DNA of 64,000 nt. Origin: a bacterium (GTDB lineage: Bacteria; Electryoneota; Electryoneia; Electryoneales; Electryoneaceae). A program made the translations under genes and the position numbers. Below the pieces are notes generated by a model, which saw only the letters and a program-made list of their open reading frames with translations, ran no database searches and was not told where the DNA came from. Position 1 is the stretch's first letter. Every line of letters starts with the position of its first letter. This document shows, piece by piece, positions 54,489-63,782 of the stretch. The stretch covers positions 8,114 through 72,113 of the forward strand of contig JANQEY010000014.1 of the NCBI GenBank assembly GCA_028278125.1, written 5' to 3'.

Positions 54489-56672
54489 ATGAATATTTCT
54501 GTTAATACTCGCAGATTAGCCTTATTGATTGTCTCAATAGTTTTATTGGCAATTGCGTTTATTGAAGAAAGTCCGGTAAATGTCATCTCTGCCATGTCAT
54601 ATATACCGGCTGAGTATATAGCATGTGTCATTGGTTTGTTTATTCTCAATTTGATTGTCGTTTCGTGGAGATTGGTGTTACTCCTGTCCCATTTTGGCAT
54701 TACCCTGCCGGTTGGAATCATTTTTAGGGCAAGCGTAGCAGGTCACTATGCTGGATTGTTTGTCTTTTCAATCGTTGGTCAGGTAGTTGGTCGTGACTAC
54801 GTGCTGCGACATCACGGAGTATCACCGGTGCTGAGTGCAGCACTGGTTTTTTATGAGAAAACAGTATCGTTGTTGGTAGGTGGTTTGTTATGCCTCATTG
54901 GGATAGTTAGTCTCGCGGATAAGCTTCCTTTGATAAAGTACTTGCCTGACATTCCATATGCTCAAATGATGATTGTTGTGTTGGTTGGGTTTGCAATAAG
55001 TTATATTCTGTGGCGATCAAAATTTGAATCACTTCTGTTTTCAAGGCTTGTTTCAATACAAACTTTGATTAATTTCATTGTTATTGCTACTGCAACCGTT
55101 ATTGCAAACCTGCTTGTTATCTCATCCTTCGTTGTCGGAGTGCTGGCTTTTTATCCTGATGCCAATCTACATGATATCTTTGCTGCAGCTGCAATAATCA
55201 GTTTTGCAGCAAGCTTGCCATTAACACTCAATGGATGGGGTTTGCGTGAGATGGCTGCTTTATACATCCTTGGCTTATTTGGAATTGCAGCATCAAAGGC
55301 TGTGGCTCTGTCCATTTTGGTAGGGCTTTGTGCCAGTGTCGTAATACTTGTAGCCACGTTACTTGTATTTTATAGCAAGCAAAATAATGAGTCTGCACAC
55401 GTAACAGGTAACTATATTAAAAGCAATTTAGATGTTAATAAAGTTGCCGTTTGGGTAGTTACAATTTTTGCTGCAACTTTGATTTTCTTTCAGCTGCATG
55501 TGGTTTTTCCTGGTGGGGTGATTAATCTTAATCTAGCTGATCCATTTGCCATTATTGCTTTTGCCGTTGTTGTGGCCCACTGGATTTTTGATCGGAGTTT
55601 ACCGCATTGGCGTTTTGATAAGATGAATGCTTTTATAGTTGCATTTAGTTTGCTACTTATATTCGGCTTTCTTCGCGGGGTAATGGATATTGGTGTTACA
55701 CAGTGGGCACTTGCAGGAAGAGTGATTGGCTGGTTGGTGCTTGTTGGCTACATGGCCGCCGGTTATCTTGTTGTTTCATATATGGGAGCACGTGGTTTTC
55801 GTCGAATGACTGAGACAATGGTTTCAGTTGCAGTAGTAATTGTCCTTTTTAGTGTACTTCAATACATTTTTCTTTCCTTAGGCCTGATTTCTGGATTAGG
55901 ATTTGAGTCAAACTTCAGTGGCTTCGCAGGTAACCGTATTGCATTTGCCTTTCAGATGGTTGTCTGTTCAGCCTTGATGTTGGTCTACTCTTCATTGCGA
56001 GCCCTTCCGGATTTAAAGTCTGATGGAATGGATAAAATTGCTCCATTTCTGCTTTTTACTCTTATGCATGGTGTAATATTGAATGGGCTTATTTTTACAG
56101 CTTCTCGTGCCGGGCTGATAGCTGAAACTTTATTGATGTTTAGTGTTTATATCCTGCGGTTGGCAAATCGTAGCTTTGTGATAGTAAGTATCGGGGTCGC
56201 AGGTGTCTTATGGCTTGTGATTCAATCAGTTCCAGGGTTGCAGGCCCAAGGTTCGTTTTCTGGTGAGGAAAGCATTGTCCAACATTGGGAAAGCATAATG
56301 AGGGGTATCGAGGTATGGCTGATATCGCCGATATTTGGTGCTGGCCTGGGTGTTTTTGTTGAAAGAAGTGTTGAGTGGTTTGGAAATCCACTTGTTATTC
56401 ATAGTGTTCCTGTATGGTTCTTGGCTGAATTTGGTGTTTTAGGTGCAGGAATAATGTTGTTGATCTTTGTATTGCTTGTTAGGTTCTTATCAAGATCTGG
56501 CCTTGCTTCACTAGCACTTCGATTAGTTGCCTTGTTACTGTTGATTTTTGTTACTTTTGGGTTGGTTCATGACGTTTTTTACCAGAGAATATTCTGGTTG
56601 CTGTTGGGCGGTGGTCTGGCTGTTGGAGGGATTGAGCTTCACAGATCTAATCAATATGGCCGAACATTATAG
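54489..56672 (+). CDS. Fusion: flippase-like UPF0104/LPG-synthase membrane domain plus O-antigen ligase domain
   Basis: 727 residues, almost all membrane. Residues about 1-300 match the lysylphosphatidylglycerol-synthase membrane (flippase-like) family: ISAMSYIPAEYIACVIGLFI, RASVAGHYAGLFVFSIVGQV, VVGRDYVLRHHG, FYEKTVSLLVGGLLCLIG and LPLTLNGWGLREMAALYILG. After a short polar linker near residue 300, residues about 320-727 are an O-antigen ligase/Wzy-C-type protein with FAGNRIAFAFQMVV, FTASRAGLIAETL (Ser539-Arg540) and SPIFGAGLGVFVE with a large loop before it. It may both move a lipid-linked glycan and join or polymerise it at the periplasmic face; which is inference. GGTGA is close to the ATG. 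Confidence 0.85.
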   Translation: MNISVNTRRLALLIVSIVLLAIAFIEESPVNVISAMSYIPAEYIACVIGLFILNLIVVSWRLVLLLSHFGITLPVGIIFRASVAGHYAGLFVFSIVGQVVGRDYVLRHHGVSPVLSAALVFYEKTVSLLVGGLLCLIGIVSLADKLPLIKYLPDIPYAQMMIVVLVGFAISYILWRSKFESLLFSRLVSIQTLINFIVIATATVIANLLVISSFVVGVLAFYPDANLHDIFAAAAIISFAASLPLTLNGWGLREMAALYILGLFGIAASKAVALSILVGLCASVVILVATLLVFYSKQNNESAHVTGNYIKSNLDVNKVAVWVVTIFAATLIFFQLHVVFPGGVINLNLADPFAIIAFAVVVAHWIFDRSLPHWRFDKMNAFIVAFSLLLIFGFLRGVMDIGVTQWALAGRVIGWLVLVGYMAAGYLVVSYMGARGFRRMTETMVSVAVVIVLFSVLQYIFLSLGLISGLGFESNFSGFAGNRIAFAFQMVVCSALMLVYSSLRALPDLKSDGMDKIAPFLLFTLMHGVILNGLIFTASRAGLIAETLLMFSVYILRLANRSFVIVSIGVAGVLWLVIQSVPGLQAQGSFSGEESIVQHWESIMRGIEVWLISPIFGAGLGVFVERSVEWFGNPLVIHSVPVWFLAEFGVLGAGIMLLIFVLLVRFLSRSGLASLALRLVALLLLIFVTFGLVHDVFYQRIFWLLLGGGLAVGGIELHRSNQYGRTL

Positions 56673-56827
56673 AAGACTAAATGTTGCTTAGCCTGACAAA
56701 TCATAAGTTGCCAGTCAATGCATAAATATGATTGGTGGTTTAGATGTCTTGATACTTGCTTATTGTGGTAAAAAAGACCTGAATCTAATTAGGTATGATA
56801 GCCTGGCAACAACTAAATTAATCGATA

Positions 56828-58699
56828 ATGCAAAGAATAAAGATTTTACTGCTTAATAGATGGACTGTTGTAATCCATGACCTGCTGATGATTTCGGCGG
56901 CTTGGCTTCTGGCCTATTGGTTCCGCTTTAATCTGCAAATAGTACCTCATCATTTTCTCCAGGCGGCTATATCCTATCTTTGGATTGTTATCCCCATACA
57001 GGCCACCGTATTCTGGTTATTTGGACTGTACCGTGGCGTTTGGCGGTTCGCCTCTCTTCCTGACTTACTGCGTATTCTAAAGGGTACTGGCGTGGGGCTG
57101 GTCATCATCGCGATGGCTATTTTCTTACTGTACAGGTTGGAAGGTGTTCCCCGTTCTGTGCCGGTACTTTATGGCCTGTTTCTGATATTGCTGTTAAGCG
57201 GTCCTCGGTTTATTTATCGTTGGCTGAAGGATCGTCGCGTGATCCTAGGTAGAGGTGAAAGGGTTCTGGTGGTTGGTGCTGGTCATGCAGGTGATCTGCT
57301 GGTGCGCGATATGCTTCGAGATCATTCTAATACCTATATGCCAGTAGCGTTCGTAGATGATACGCCGCGGCGAATAGGTCAGGATATTCATGGAATCCCG
57401 GTGGTAGGGGCAACAAACTCTATTCCAGATGTGGTCGAAGACAGGGAGATTGATGTTGTTGTATTGGCCGTTCCATCTGCCAAGGTAAAAGAACGCCAAC
57501 GCCTGGTAGGGCTCTGTGAACAGGCGGGAGTTCCATTTCGTACGGTACCGCAACTGGGTGATCTCATGTCGGGACAGGTCGCAATAAACCAATTGCGTGA
57601 AGTGGCCATTGAAGACCTCCTTGGGCGTGAGCCAGTCACCTTGGATTGGGAAGCTATTAGAGATGGATTATCACAACAGACCATTCTGGTTACCGGGGCT
57701 GGAGGGTCGATAGGCTCAGAGTTATGTCGGCAGATTGCCCATCTGGAACCGATCAAACTCGTGCTCCTGGAAAACGGAGAATATAACCTGTACACCATAG
57801 AAATGGAGTTGAGGAATCAATTTCCAGGGTTGCAGATCGAAACCTGTATCCGGGATGTACGTGATGCAGACGCAATAGATAAGGTGTTTGAAATCTACAG
57901 GCCTCGGGTCGTTTTTCATGCCGCTGCCTTCAAGCATGTCCCTCTGCTGGAGCACCAGGTCAGAGAGGCGATGTATAACAACGTGCTTGGAACACGAAAT
58001 GTAGCCAGAGCTGCAGACCGCTATGGAGCAGCAGAGTTTGTACTGATTTCTACTGACAAGGCGGTCAACCCATCTAATATAATGGGGGCCAGTAAGCGCA
58101 TGGCGGAGATATTCTGTCAGAACCTAAATGCTCGTTCAGATACCAATTACATTACGGTTCGATTTGGGAATGTACTGGGTTCTGCTGGCAGCGTTATTCC
58201 ACTCTTTCGCAAACAGATTGCTGAGGGTGGGCCGGTTACCGTGACTCACCAGGATATAGAGCGCTATTTTATGACTATCCCGGAGGCGTGCCAGTTGATC
58301 ATGCAGGCATCGGTTATTGGGGTGGGTGGTGAGATATTTGTGCTGGATATGGGAGAGCCGGTTAAGATCACATACCTTGCAGAGCAGATGATAAGGCTCT
58401 CAGGCAAGGAGCCTGGCAAAGATATCGAGATCAGTATCACTGGCTTGCGCCCTGGCGAGAAGTTGTACGAGGAGCTGTTTCATGACAGTGAGCAGTTGGA
58501 ATCAACTGGCCATGAAAAGATACTATTGGCCAGGCATCGTATTGTCGAATGGGAAAGACTGGAAGCTCTGATTGCAAGATTGGAGTCTGCCTGTAAGCGC
58601 TATGATGAGAATGAACTACTGCTGTCAATCGATGAGTTTGTTCCAGAGAACAAGATTGATGGTTTGGCAGATGTATTGGCTGTGTCGGAGGAATCGTAA
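56828..58699 (+). CDS. WbpM/CapD-type membrane nucleotide-sugar 4,6-dehydratase (first copy)
   Basis: 623 residues. Four N-terminal membrane helices (for example DLLMISAAWLLAYWFRFNL and FLLYRLEGVPRSVPVLYGLF), an intermediate CoA-binding-like Rossmann domain (GRGERVLVVGAGHAGDLLVR), then the SDR catalytic domain from about residue 285: TILVTGAGGSIGSELCRQIA, FHAAAFKHVPLLE, LISTDKAVNPSNIMGASKRM with Lys411 of STDKA and the Met/Lys of the large-type active site, and VRFGNVLGSAGSVIPLF. The family turns UDP-GlcNAc into UDP-4-keto-6-deoxy-GlcNAc for O-antigen sugars such as FucNAc and QuiNAc. All catalytic positions look intact. Confidence 0.93.
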   Translation: MQRIKILLLNRWTVVIHDLLMISAAWLLAYWFRFNLQIVPHHFLQAAISYLWIVIPIQATVFWLFGLYRGVWRFASLPDLLRILKGTGVGLVIIAMAIFLLYRLEGVPRSVPVLYGLFLILLLSGPRFIYRWLKDRRVILGRGERVLVVGAGHAGDLLVRDMLRDHSNTYMPVAFVDDTPRRIGQDIHGIPVVGATNSIPDVVEDREIDVVVLAVPSAKVKERQRLVGLCEQAGVPFRTVPQLGDLMSGQVAINQLREVAIEDLLGREPVTLDWEAIRDGLSQQTILVTGAGGSIGSELCRQIAHLEPIKLVLLENGEYNLYTIEMELRNQFPGLQIETCIRDVRDADAIDKVFEIYRPRVVFHAAAFKHVPLLEHQVREAMYNNVLGTRNVARAADRYGAAEFVLISTDKAVNPSNIMGASKRMAEIFCQNLNARSDTNYITVRFGNVLGSAGSVIPLFRKQIAEGGPVTVTHQDIERYFMTIPEACQLIMQASVIGVGGEIFVLDMGEPVKITYLAEQMIRLSGKEPGKDIEISITGLRPGEKLYEELFHDSEQLESTGHEKILLARHRIVEWERLEALIARLESACKRYDENELLLSIDEFVPENKIDGLADVLAVSEES

Positions 58700-58809
58700 G
58701 TCTTTGGGCCTAGAGAATATTGAATGAACATTCAGCTCTGCTGATTAGGTGCAGGTACTTTCTTAAATATGAATGCATGGATTTAACTGCGTTATATTGA
58801 TGTTATGTT

Positions 58810-60699
58810 ATGAGATTGAATTTTAGGAAAAAGATAAAAAGCCCTCCTTACACAGTAGTGATTGATCTCATGATGGTACTGGTTGCCTGGTTTGGGGCCT
58901 ACTGGGTAAGATTTAATTTTAGTGCCATCCCCGAGCATTATTACCAGTCAGTGATAGAGATGGCTGTGGTGGTGCTTGTAATCCAAGGGGCTGTTCTTTT
59001 CTGGTTTGGAGTGTTTCGTGGCATCTGGCGCTATGTGTCTCTGAATGACCTGGTAGCGATTGTCAAAGCGGTATTTGTAGGTACCGCTATGGCGATGACC
59101 ATGCTTTTTTTGATTGCGCGGCTGGGTAATGTTCCTCGTGCTGTCCCCACCATCTATTTTATGCTGGTAATTATTTTGCTGGCCGGGCCAAGGATCTTAT
59201 ATCGCTGGATTACGGAACAACAGATGGTGCTGGGGCCTGGGAAACGAGTGTTGATTGTGGGGGCTGGCCAGGCTGGAGAGCTGCTTATCCGTGATATGCT
59301 GCTAAGTGCTGGTCGTGATTATCAACCTGTGGTTATTGTTGATGATGAACCAGGGAGTCAGGGTCAGCAGATACATGGAATACCAGTTGTTGGCAGTAGT
59401 GAAGAAATTCAGGATCTATGTGGCAAGCTTGATATAGATTTGATTGTCCTGGCGATGCCAGCTGCATCTTCTGCCCAAATGCGGCGTATTGTTGCCTTCT
59501 GTGAGAAGACAGGATTACCTTTCAAAATTGTGCCAGACCTGGAATCGCACACTTCCGGACCTGTATCCATAAATGATCTGCGTGAGGTCTCCATCGAGGA
59601 TATCATGGGTCGTGATCCTGTGGATCTGGACTGGAGGGCCATATCCACCGCACTGGAAGGACGCGCAATCCTGATTACTGGTGCCGGGGGGTCGATTGGT
59701 TCGGAGCTTTGCCGGCAGATCGCACAGTTGAATCCCGGTAAGTTGGTGCTGCTGGAAAGCTATGAACACAACCTGCATGCGATTGAAATGGAACTGTGCC
59801 GTGAGTTCAGTGAACTGCCCATGGTCTTTCACTTGGGAGATATCAGTGACATTGCAACCGTCAGGCGTGTTTTTGAACAGAATCATCCTGATGTGGTTTT
59901 TCACGCGGCGGCCTACAAACATGTTCCCATACTTGAAGGGCAGGTGCGTGAGACGATAAAAAATAATGTTATAGGCACTTACAATTTGGCTGTAGAGGCT
60001 GCTCGGTCTGGCTGTTCAGAGTTTGTATTCATTTCCTCAGATCAGGCGGTCAACCCCTCTAATGTTATGGGGGCAAGTAAACGCATGGCAGAGATCTTCT
60101 GTCAGAATCTTAACGCACGTGCAGACACAAACTTCATCACGGTGAGATTTGGGAATGTGCTTGGGTCAGCTGGTAGTGTTATTTCACTTTTTCGTAAGCA
60201 GATAGCTGAAGGTGGACCGGTCACTGTTACCCATCCGGAGATTGAGCGATATTTCATGACCATCCCCGAAGTCAGTCAGTTGATTATGCAGGCTGTTGTG
60301 ATTGGAGAGGGTGGTGAGATCTTTGTGCTGGATATGGGAGAGCCGGTGAAGATCAATTATCTGGCGGAACAGATGATACGGCTAGCAGGAAAAGAGCCAG
60401 GCAGTGATATTGAGATTGCCGTTACCGGGTTACGTCCGGGTGAAAAGCTGTATGAAGAGCTATTTCATGACAGCGAGAAACTGGAGCCGACCCAGCATGA
60501 AAAAATCCTCTTGGCCAGGCATCGCAGCATTGAATGGGAGCGACTGGAAGCGCTAATTGATAAGATGGCTAATGCCTGTGATCGCTATGATGAAAATGAG
60601 TTGTTTCAATCCATTGAGGAATTTGTGCCGGAAAATAGGATTAAAAGGCTTACAGAGGATCTTGATACTGCATCCATGCCTCATGCATTAGAGAGCTGA
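58810..60699 (+). CDS. WbpM/CapD-type membrane nucleotide-sugar dehydratase (second copy, altered active site)
   Basis: 629 residues, the same architecture as the upstream gene: four N-terminal helices, a Rossmann intermediate domain (GKRVLIVGAGQAGELLIRDM) and an SDR domain (AILITGAGGSIGSELCRQIA; FHAAAYKHVPILEG; VRFGNVLGSAGSVISLF; TGLRPGEKLYEELFHDSEKL). The STDKA block is SSDQA: Thr is Ser and the catalytic Lys is Gln412 (codon CAG at 60043-60045), while MGASK remains. In FlaA1-type enzymes the Asp-Lys pair does the dehydration chemistry, so this copy may be impaired or altered. The two proteins are alike over their whole length, so a tandem duplication with divergence is likely. Confidence 0.9.
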   Translation: MRLNFRKKIKSPPYTVVIDLMMVLVAWFGAYWVRFNFSAIPEHYYQSVIEMAVVVLVIQGAVLFWFGVFRGIWRYVSLNDLVAIVKAVFVGTAMAMTMLFLIARLGNVPRAVPTIYFMLVIILLAGPRILYRWITEQQMVLGPGKRVLIVGAGQAGELLIRDMLLSAGRDYQPVVIVDDEPGSQGQQIHGIPVVGSSEEIQDLCGKLDIDLIVLAMPAASSAQMRRIVAFCEKTGLPFKIVPDLESHTSGPVSINDLREVSIEDIMGRDPVDLDWRAISTALEGRAILITGAGGSIGSELCRQIAQLNPGKLVLLESYEHNLHAIEMELCREFSELPMVFHLGDISDIATVRRVFEQNHPDVVFHAAAYKHVPILEGQVRETIKNNVIGTYNLAVEAARSGCSEFVFISSDQAVNPSNVMGASKRMAEIFCQNLNARADTNFITVRFGNVLGSAGSVISLFRKQIAEGGPVTVTHPEIERYFMTIPEVSQLIMQAVVIGEGGEIFVLDMGEPVKINYLAEQMIRLAGKEPGSDIEIAVTGLRPGEKLYEELFHDSEKLEPTQHEKILLARHRSIEWERLEALIDKMANACDRYDENELFQSIEEFVPENRIKRLTEDLDTASMPHALES

Positions 60700-60722
60700 A
60701 GATAGAGGGTGTGGCTTTCAAG

Positions 60723-60759
60723 TAAGCACTATTATCATCCGGATTAAAATCAGTGCTTA
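60723..60759 (+). repeat. 8-bp inverted repeat before the LPS kinase genes
   Basis: TAAGCACT at 60723-60730 and AGTGCTTA at 60752-60759, separated by 21 bases, lie between the second WbpM-type gene and the first kinase gene. No T-run follows. It could be an operator or mRNA hairpin; function unknown. Confidence 0.3.
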
Positions 60760-60783
60760 TGGCCAAAATCAATATTCAATAAA

Positions 60784-61620
60784 ATGATATCCATAACCCG
60801 CTCCCCACAAACCACCCATGGGAAAGTGATTCTTGTGGATCCTGCGTGGCGGGAGAAACTGGCACGGATCGGAATAGCTGAAGGGAAGTCATGGAACCAG
60901 CTGGAACCTGGCCAAAGAGTATCCGGGTCTCCTCACTCCGCTTGTTTTCGTGTGGAGTTGGATGATGGTGATGTAGTTTACTTCAAGCGTTATGTATACC
61001 CGCCGAAACGCTGGTTTGAGTTTGTGCTGCGGCCAGGCAAGGCCGGGGTTGAGGCCTGGGCCTACGCTACACTGCAACAACTTGGTATTCCGACACTGGA
61101 GGTACTGGCTTTCGGGGAACATCGAATCTTAGGGAGTCTGGCAGCATCTTTTATCGTTACCCGCGAGGTGCCAGACAGCCAGGACCTGAGCAAGTATGGC
61201 CCGGAGATATGGTATTACCTGCCAGCAGCTGAACGCAGACGTATCTATACCGATATTTCGGATAAGTTGATTGCACAGATGCAGAAGGCCCATGGATCCA
61301 GTTTTTTTCATCACGATCTCAAGTGGCGTAATATTCTGCTACAGCGGGATGGAGATAGTTTTATCCCAGTGTGGATCGATGCCCCCCGTGCCTCCCGCAT
61401 GCGTCTACGCCATCGCCGTGGAGTAGTGGTGGATTTGTCCGGGTTGGCACGCATTGCCATCAGCCTGCTCAGCAAGTACGACCAAATGCGTTTTATCTGG
61501 CGCTACCTGGGAGACTCTCGTCAGCCAGGAGAAGCCAGTCGTCTCTATGGTGAGGTGGCAAAACACCTGGGACGTCGCATGCCAAGCAAGATTGAGCTAA
61601 CTGATAAGAGGCGTACCTAA
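60784..61620 (+). CDS. WaaP/InaA-family lipopolysaccharide kinase
   Basis: 278 residues of the Kdo/WaaP kinase family, which phosphorylates Kdo or inner-core heptose at the cytoplasmic face. Seen: SACFRVELDDGDVVYFKRYV with the ATP-binding Lys, GVEAWAYATLQQLGIPTLEV, SFIVTREVPDSQDLSKYG, FFHHDLKWRNILLQRDGD with catalytic Asp178, and VWIDAPRASRMRLRHRRGVV with the metal-binding Asp. Length is usual for the family. It ends 2 bp before a second kinase-like gene, and hldE lies downstream, so LPS core modification is the likely role. Confidence 0.9.
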   Translation: MISITRSPQTTHGKVILVDPAWREKLARIGIAEGKSWNQLEPGQRVSGSPHSACFRVELDDGDVVYFKRYVYPPKRWFEFVLRPGKAGVEAWAYATLQQLGIPTLEVLAFGEHRILGSLAASFIVTREVPDSQDLSKYGPEIWYYLPAAERRRIYTDISDKLIAQMQKAHGSSFFHHDLKWRNILLQRDGDSFIPVWIDAPRASRMRLRHRRGVVVDLSGLARIAISLLSKYDQMRFIWRYLGDSRQPGEASRLYGEVAKHLGRRMPSKIELTDKRRT

Positions 61621-61622
61621 CC

Positions 61623-62279
61623 ATGCATCTTATGTCAGGGCATGAGTATGCAGAGTTGGTCCAGGGAGCATCCGAGCTGGAACGTGATAACTATGGTGTA
61701 AAGGTGTTGTTGACACCAGATGAACGCATAGTAAAGCTGATACGGGTAAAGCGCTGGTACTCACTCTCTGCCATCTATCCCTATTCCATACGTTTTAAAC
61801 GTAATGCCAACCGACTCAAGTCAATGGGGATTCCAAGCGTTGAGGTGGAACGGGTGTTCTACTGCCATCAGATTCGCCGGCATGGTGTGATATATCCTTT
61901 ATTACAGGGAGAATCCCTGGAACAAATTGCCACTAAAAATGGGTTATCAGAAGATCTATTGCAACAGCTGGCTGAATTCATTGCCATGCTGCATGATATG
62001 GGAATCTATTTTCGTTCCTTGCATCTGGGTAATATCCTGCAGATGCCTGATGGTAGATATGGCCTGATCGATGTGGCGGATATGCGCTTTTTCCGCTCTC
62101 CATTACGAGTGGACCAGCGTAGACGAAATTTCAAACATCTATTGCGGAATAAGAGTCACCGCAAGACGTTTGATAGTTTTGGTCTGGAACGATTTCTGAA
62201 ACTCTATATTACCTCTGCCGGTTTGATCCAAAAGCAGGCGCAAAAAATCTTGTCTGTTGCAGAAACTGTGCATGGATGA
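61623..62279 (+). CDS. Kinase-fold LPS-associated protein, catalytic Asp replaced by Ser
   Basis: 218 residues with a small-kinase layout: LTPDERIVKLIRVKRWYSLS (ATP-contact Lys region), RFKRNANRLKSMGIPSVEVE, YPLLQGESLEQIATKNGLSE, MLHDMGIYFRSLHLGNILQM and YGLIDVADMRFFRSPL. It looks like the toluene-tolerance-protein/WaaY-like group. The HRDLKxxN-type loop reads FRSLHLGN, so the catalytic Asp position is Ser132, while the later Asp of LIDVADM is kept. This substitution may be normal for the group, or the protein may be a pseudokinase. It sits between a WaaP-type kinase and hldE. Confidence 0.82.
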   Translation: MHLMSGHEYAELVQGASELERDNYGVKVLLTPDERIVKLIRVKRWYSLSAIYPYSIRFKRNANRLKSMGIPSVEVERVFYCHQIRRHGVIYPLLQGESLEQIATKNGLSEDLLQQLAEFIAMLHDMGIYFRSLHLGNILQMPDGRYGLIDVADMRFFRSPLRVDQRRRNFKHLLRNKSHRKTFDSFGLERFLKLYITSAGLIQKQAQKILSVAETVHG

Positions 62280-62283
62280 TCTG

Positions 62284-62330
62284 GTGGTATGCAGTGAACA
62301 CCGCCTCTGTTGTGATACCATCTGTTTTTT
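62284..62330 (+). terminator. Probable rho-independent terminator before hldE
   Basis: TGGTAT at 62285-62290 pairs with ATACCA at 62315-62320, and an inner CA...AACA arm pairs with TGTT...TG around the loop CCGCCTC, followed by TCTGTTTTTT at 62321-62330. It is the clearest hairpin-plus-T-run in the window and lies 22 bp before hldE, so it could end the preceding transcript or act as an attenuator. Confidence 0.5.
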
Positions 62331-62351
62331 AAGAAAAATCTATCTGAAGCG

Positions 62352-63782
62352 ATGAAAGAGTTACCAGATTTTAGTGACATAAGGGTACTGGTAGTCGGCG
62401 ACGTTATGCTCGACCGTTACTGGCATGGTGGTACCAATCGTATCTCACCCGAGGCACCAGTCCCGGTGGTACACGTGACCGATGAGGAAGGTCGGCCAGG
62501 TGGGGCCGGGAACGTGGCATTGAACATCACTTCACTCGGAGGTGGCGCCGCCCTGCTGGGACTTACTGGTGATGATGAAATGGCCAATACCTTATCCCTG
62601 CGGCTGCAGGAGCAGGGTGTAGAGTGTGACTTTGAACGATTGTCTGGCCTACCGACTATCACCAAGCTAAGGGTTATCAGCCGTCATCAACAACTCATCA
62701 GATTGGATTTCGAAGATGGTTTTCCCGGATTTGATTCGGCCGGTTTTCTGGAGCAGTTTGATGCCCAGGTGGCGGGTGCCGACCTGGTTGTACTATCTGA
62801 TTATGGCAAGGGGACCCTGCGCGATGTGAGTGAGTTCATCTCCCGTGCCAGCGCTGCGGGCAAGCCGGTGCTGGTAGATCCCAAGGGTAGCGATTTCACT
62901 AAATATAGCGGTGCCACCCTGATCACTCCGAACCTGTCTGAGTTGGAGGCTGTGGTTGGGTCCTGTGCCAATGAAGACCAGATAGTAGAGAAGGGGCATA
63001 AGTTACTGGAGCAGTGCAATCTGGAAGCGTTGCTGGTTACCCGTGGTGAACAGGGTATGACCCTATTGGAGCAGGGAAAGCCACCGCGCCATCTGCCTAC
63101 CCATGCCCGTGAGGTATTTGATGTCACTGGTGCCGGAGATACTGTGATCTCGGTCCTGGCGGCAGCCATGGCTGCTGGCATGCCACTGGAGGCGGCCACC
63201 CAGATCTCAAATGTAGCTGCTGGCATTGTGGTGGGTAAACTGGGTACTGCTACCGCATCCCTGGATGAGATACGAACTGCACTGGCTGGGCAGCAGGTGA
63301 TTCATCGTGGTGTGGTGGATGAAGAGTCTCTGGTATCAGCTATGGATGCGGCTAGGGGAAATGGTGAGACCATTGTATTTACCAACGGTTGCTTCGATAT
63401 CCTGCATGCGGGTCATGTAACCTATCTGGAACAGGCCAGCCGTCTGGGCGACCGGCTGGTGGTGGCGGTAAATGTAGATGAGACCGTACGTCAGCTCAAG
63501 GGGGATGACCGCCCGGTTAATACCTTGGAACGGCGCATGACCGTGCTGGCAGCCCTGGGATGTGTGGACTGGGTAGTGCCGTTTTCTGAGGAGACACCAG
63601 AGCGCTTGATCTGCCGCCTGAAACCAGACTTTCTGGTGAAGGGGGGAGACAACAACCCGGATGATATTCCTGGGGCCAAGTGTGTACGTGAAGCTGGTGG
63701 TGAGGTGAAAGTGATGAGTTTTGTGGACAATTGCTCCACCACAGGCACCATAGAGACAATCCGTGGCAGTTCCGATACATAA
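62352..63782 (+). CDS. hldE: HldE bifunctional heptose-7-phosphate kinase / heptose-1-phosphate adenylyltransferase
   Basis: 476 residues, the usual length. N-terminal ribokinase/PfkB-type domain (about 1-320): VLVVGDVMLDRYWHGGTNRI, VTDEEGRPGGAGNVALNITS, VVLSDYGKGTLRDVSEFISR, VLVDPKGSDFTKYSGATLIT and FDVTGAGDTVISVLAAAMAA with the GAGD anion hole. C-terminal nucleotidyltransferase domain (about 343-476): VFTNGCFDILHAGHVTYLEQ with the HAGH motif, VAVNVDETVRQLKGDDRPVN and FLVKGGDNNPDDIPGAKCVR. It makes ADP-D-glycero-D-manno-heptose for LPS inner core in the cytoplasm. Its local G+C (38/60 in one sampled line) is far above that of the glycan genes at 15 kb. Confidence 0.97.
   Translation: MKELPDFSDIRVLVVGDVMLDRYWHGGTNRISPEAPVPVVHVTDEEGRPGGAGNVALNITSLGGGAALLGLTGDDEMANTLSLRLQEQGVECDFERLSGLPTITKLRVISRHQQLIRLDFEDGFPGFDSAGFLEQFDAQVAGADLVVLSDYGKGTLRDVSEFISRASAAGKPVLVDPKGSDFTKYSGATLITPNLSELEAVVGSCANEDQIVEKGHKLLEQCNLEALLVTRGEQGMTLLEQGKPPRHLPTHAREVFDVTGAGDTVISVLAAAMAAGMPLEAATQISNVAAGIVVGKLGTATASLDEIRTALAGQQVIHRGVVDEESLVSAMDAARGNGETIVFTNGCFDILHAGHVTYLEQASRLGDRLVVAVNVDETVRQLKGDDRPVNTLERRMTVLAALGCVDWVVPFSEETPERLICRLKPDFLVKGGDNNPDDIPGAKCVREAGGEVKVMSFVDNCSTTGTIETIRGSSDT

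Noticed and set aside
56673..56827. Sigma-70 promoter with TATGAT at 56794-56799 before the first WbpM-type gene
   Set aside because: The -10-like box is good but no acceptable -35 box lies at 16-18 bases spacing, so I did not list it.
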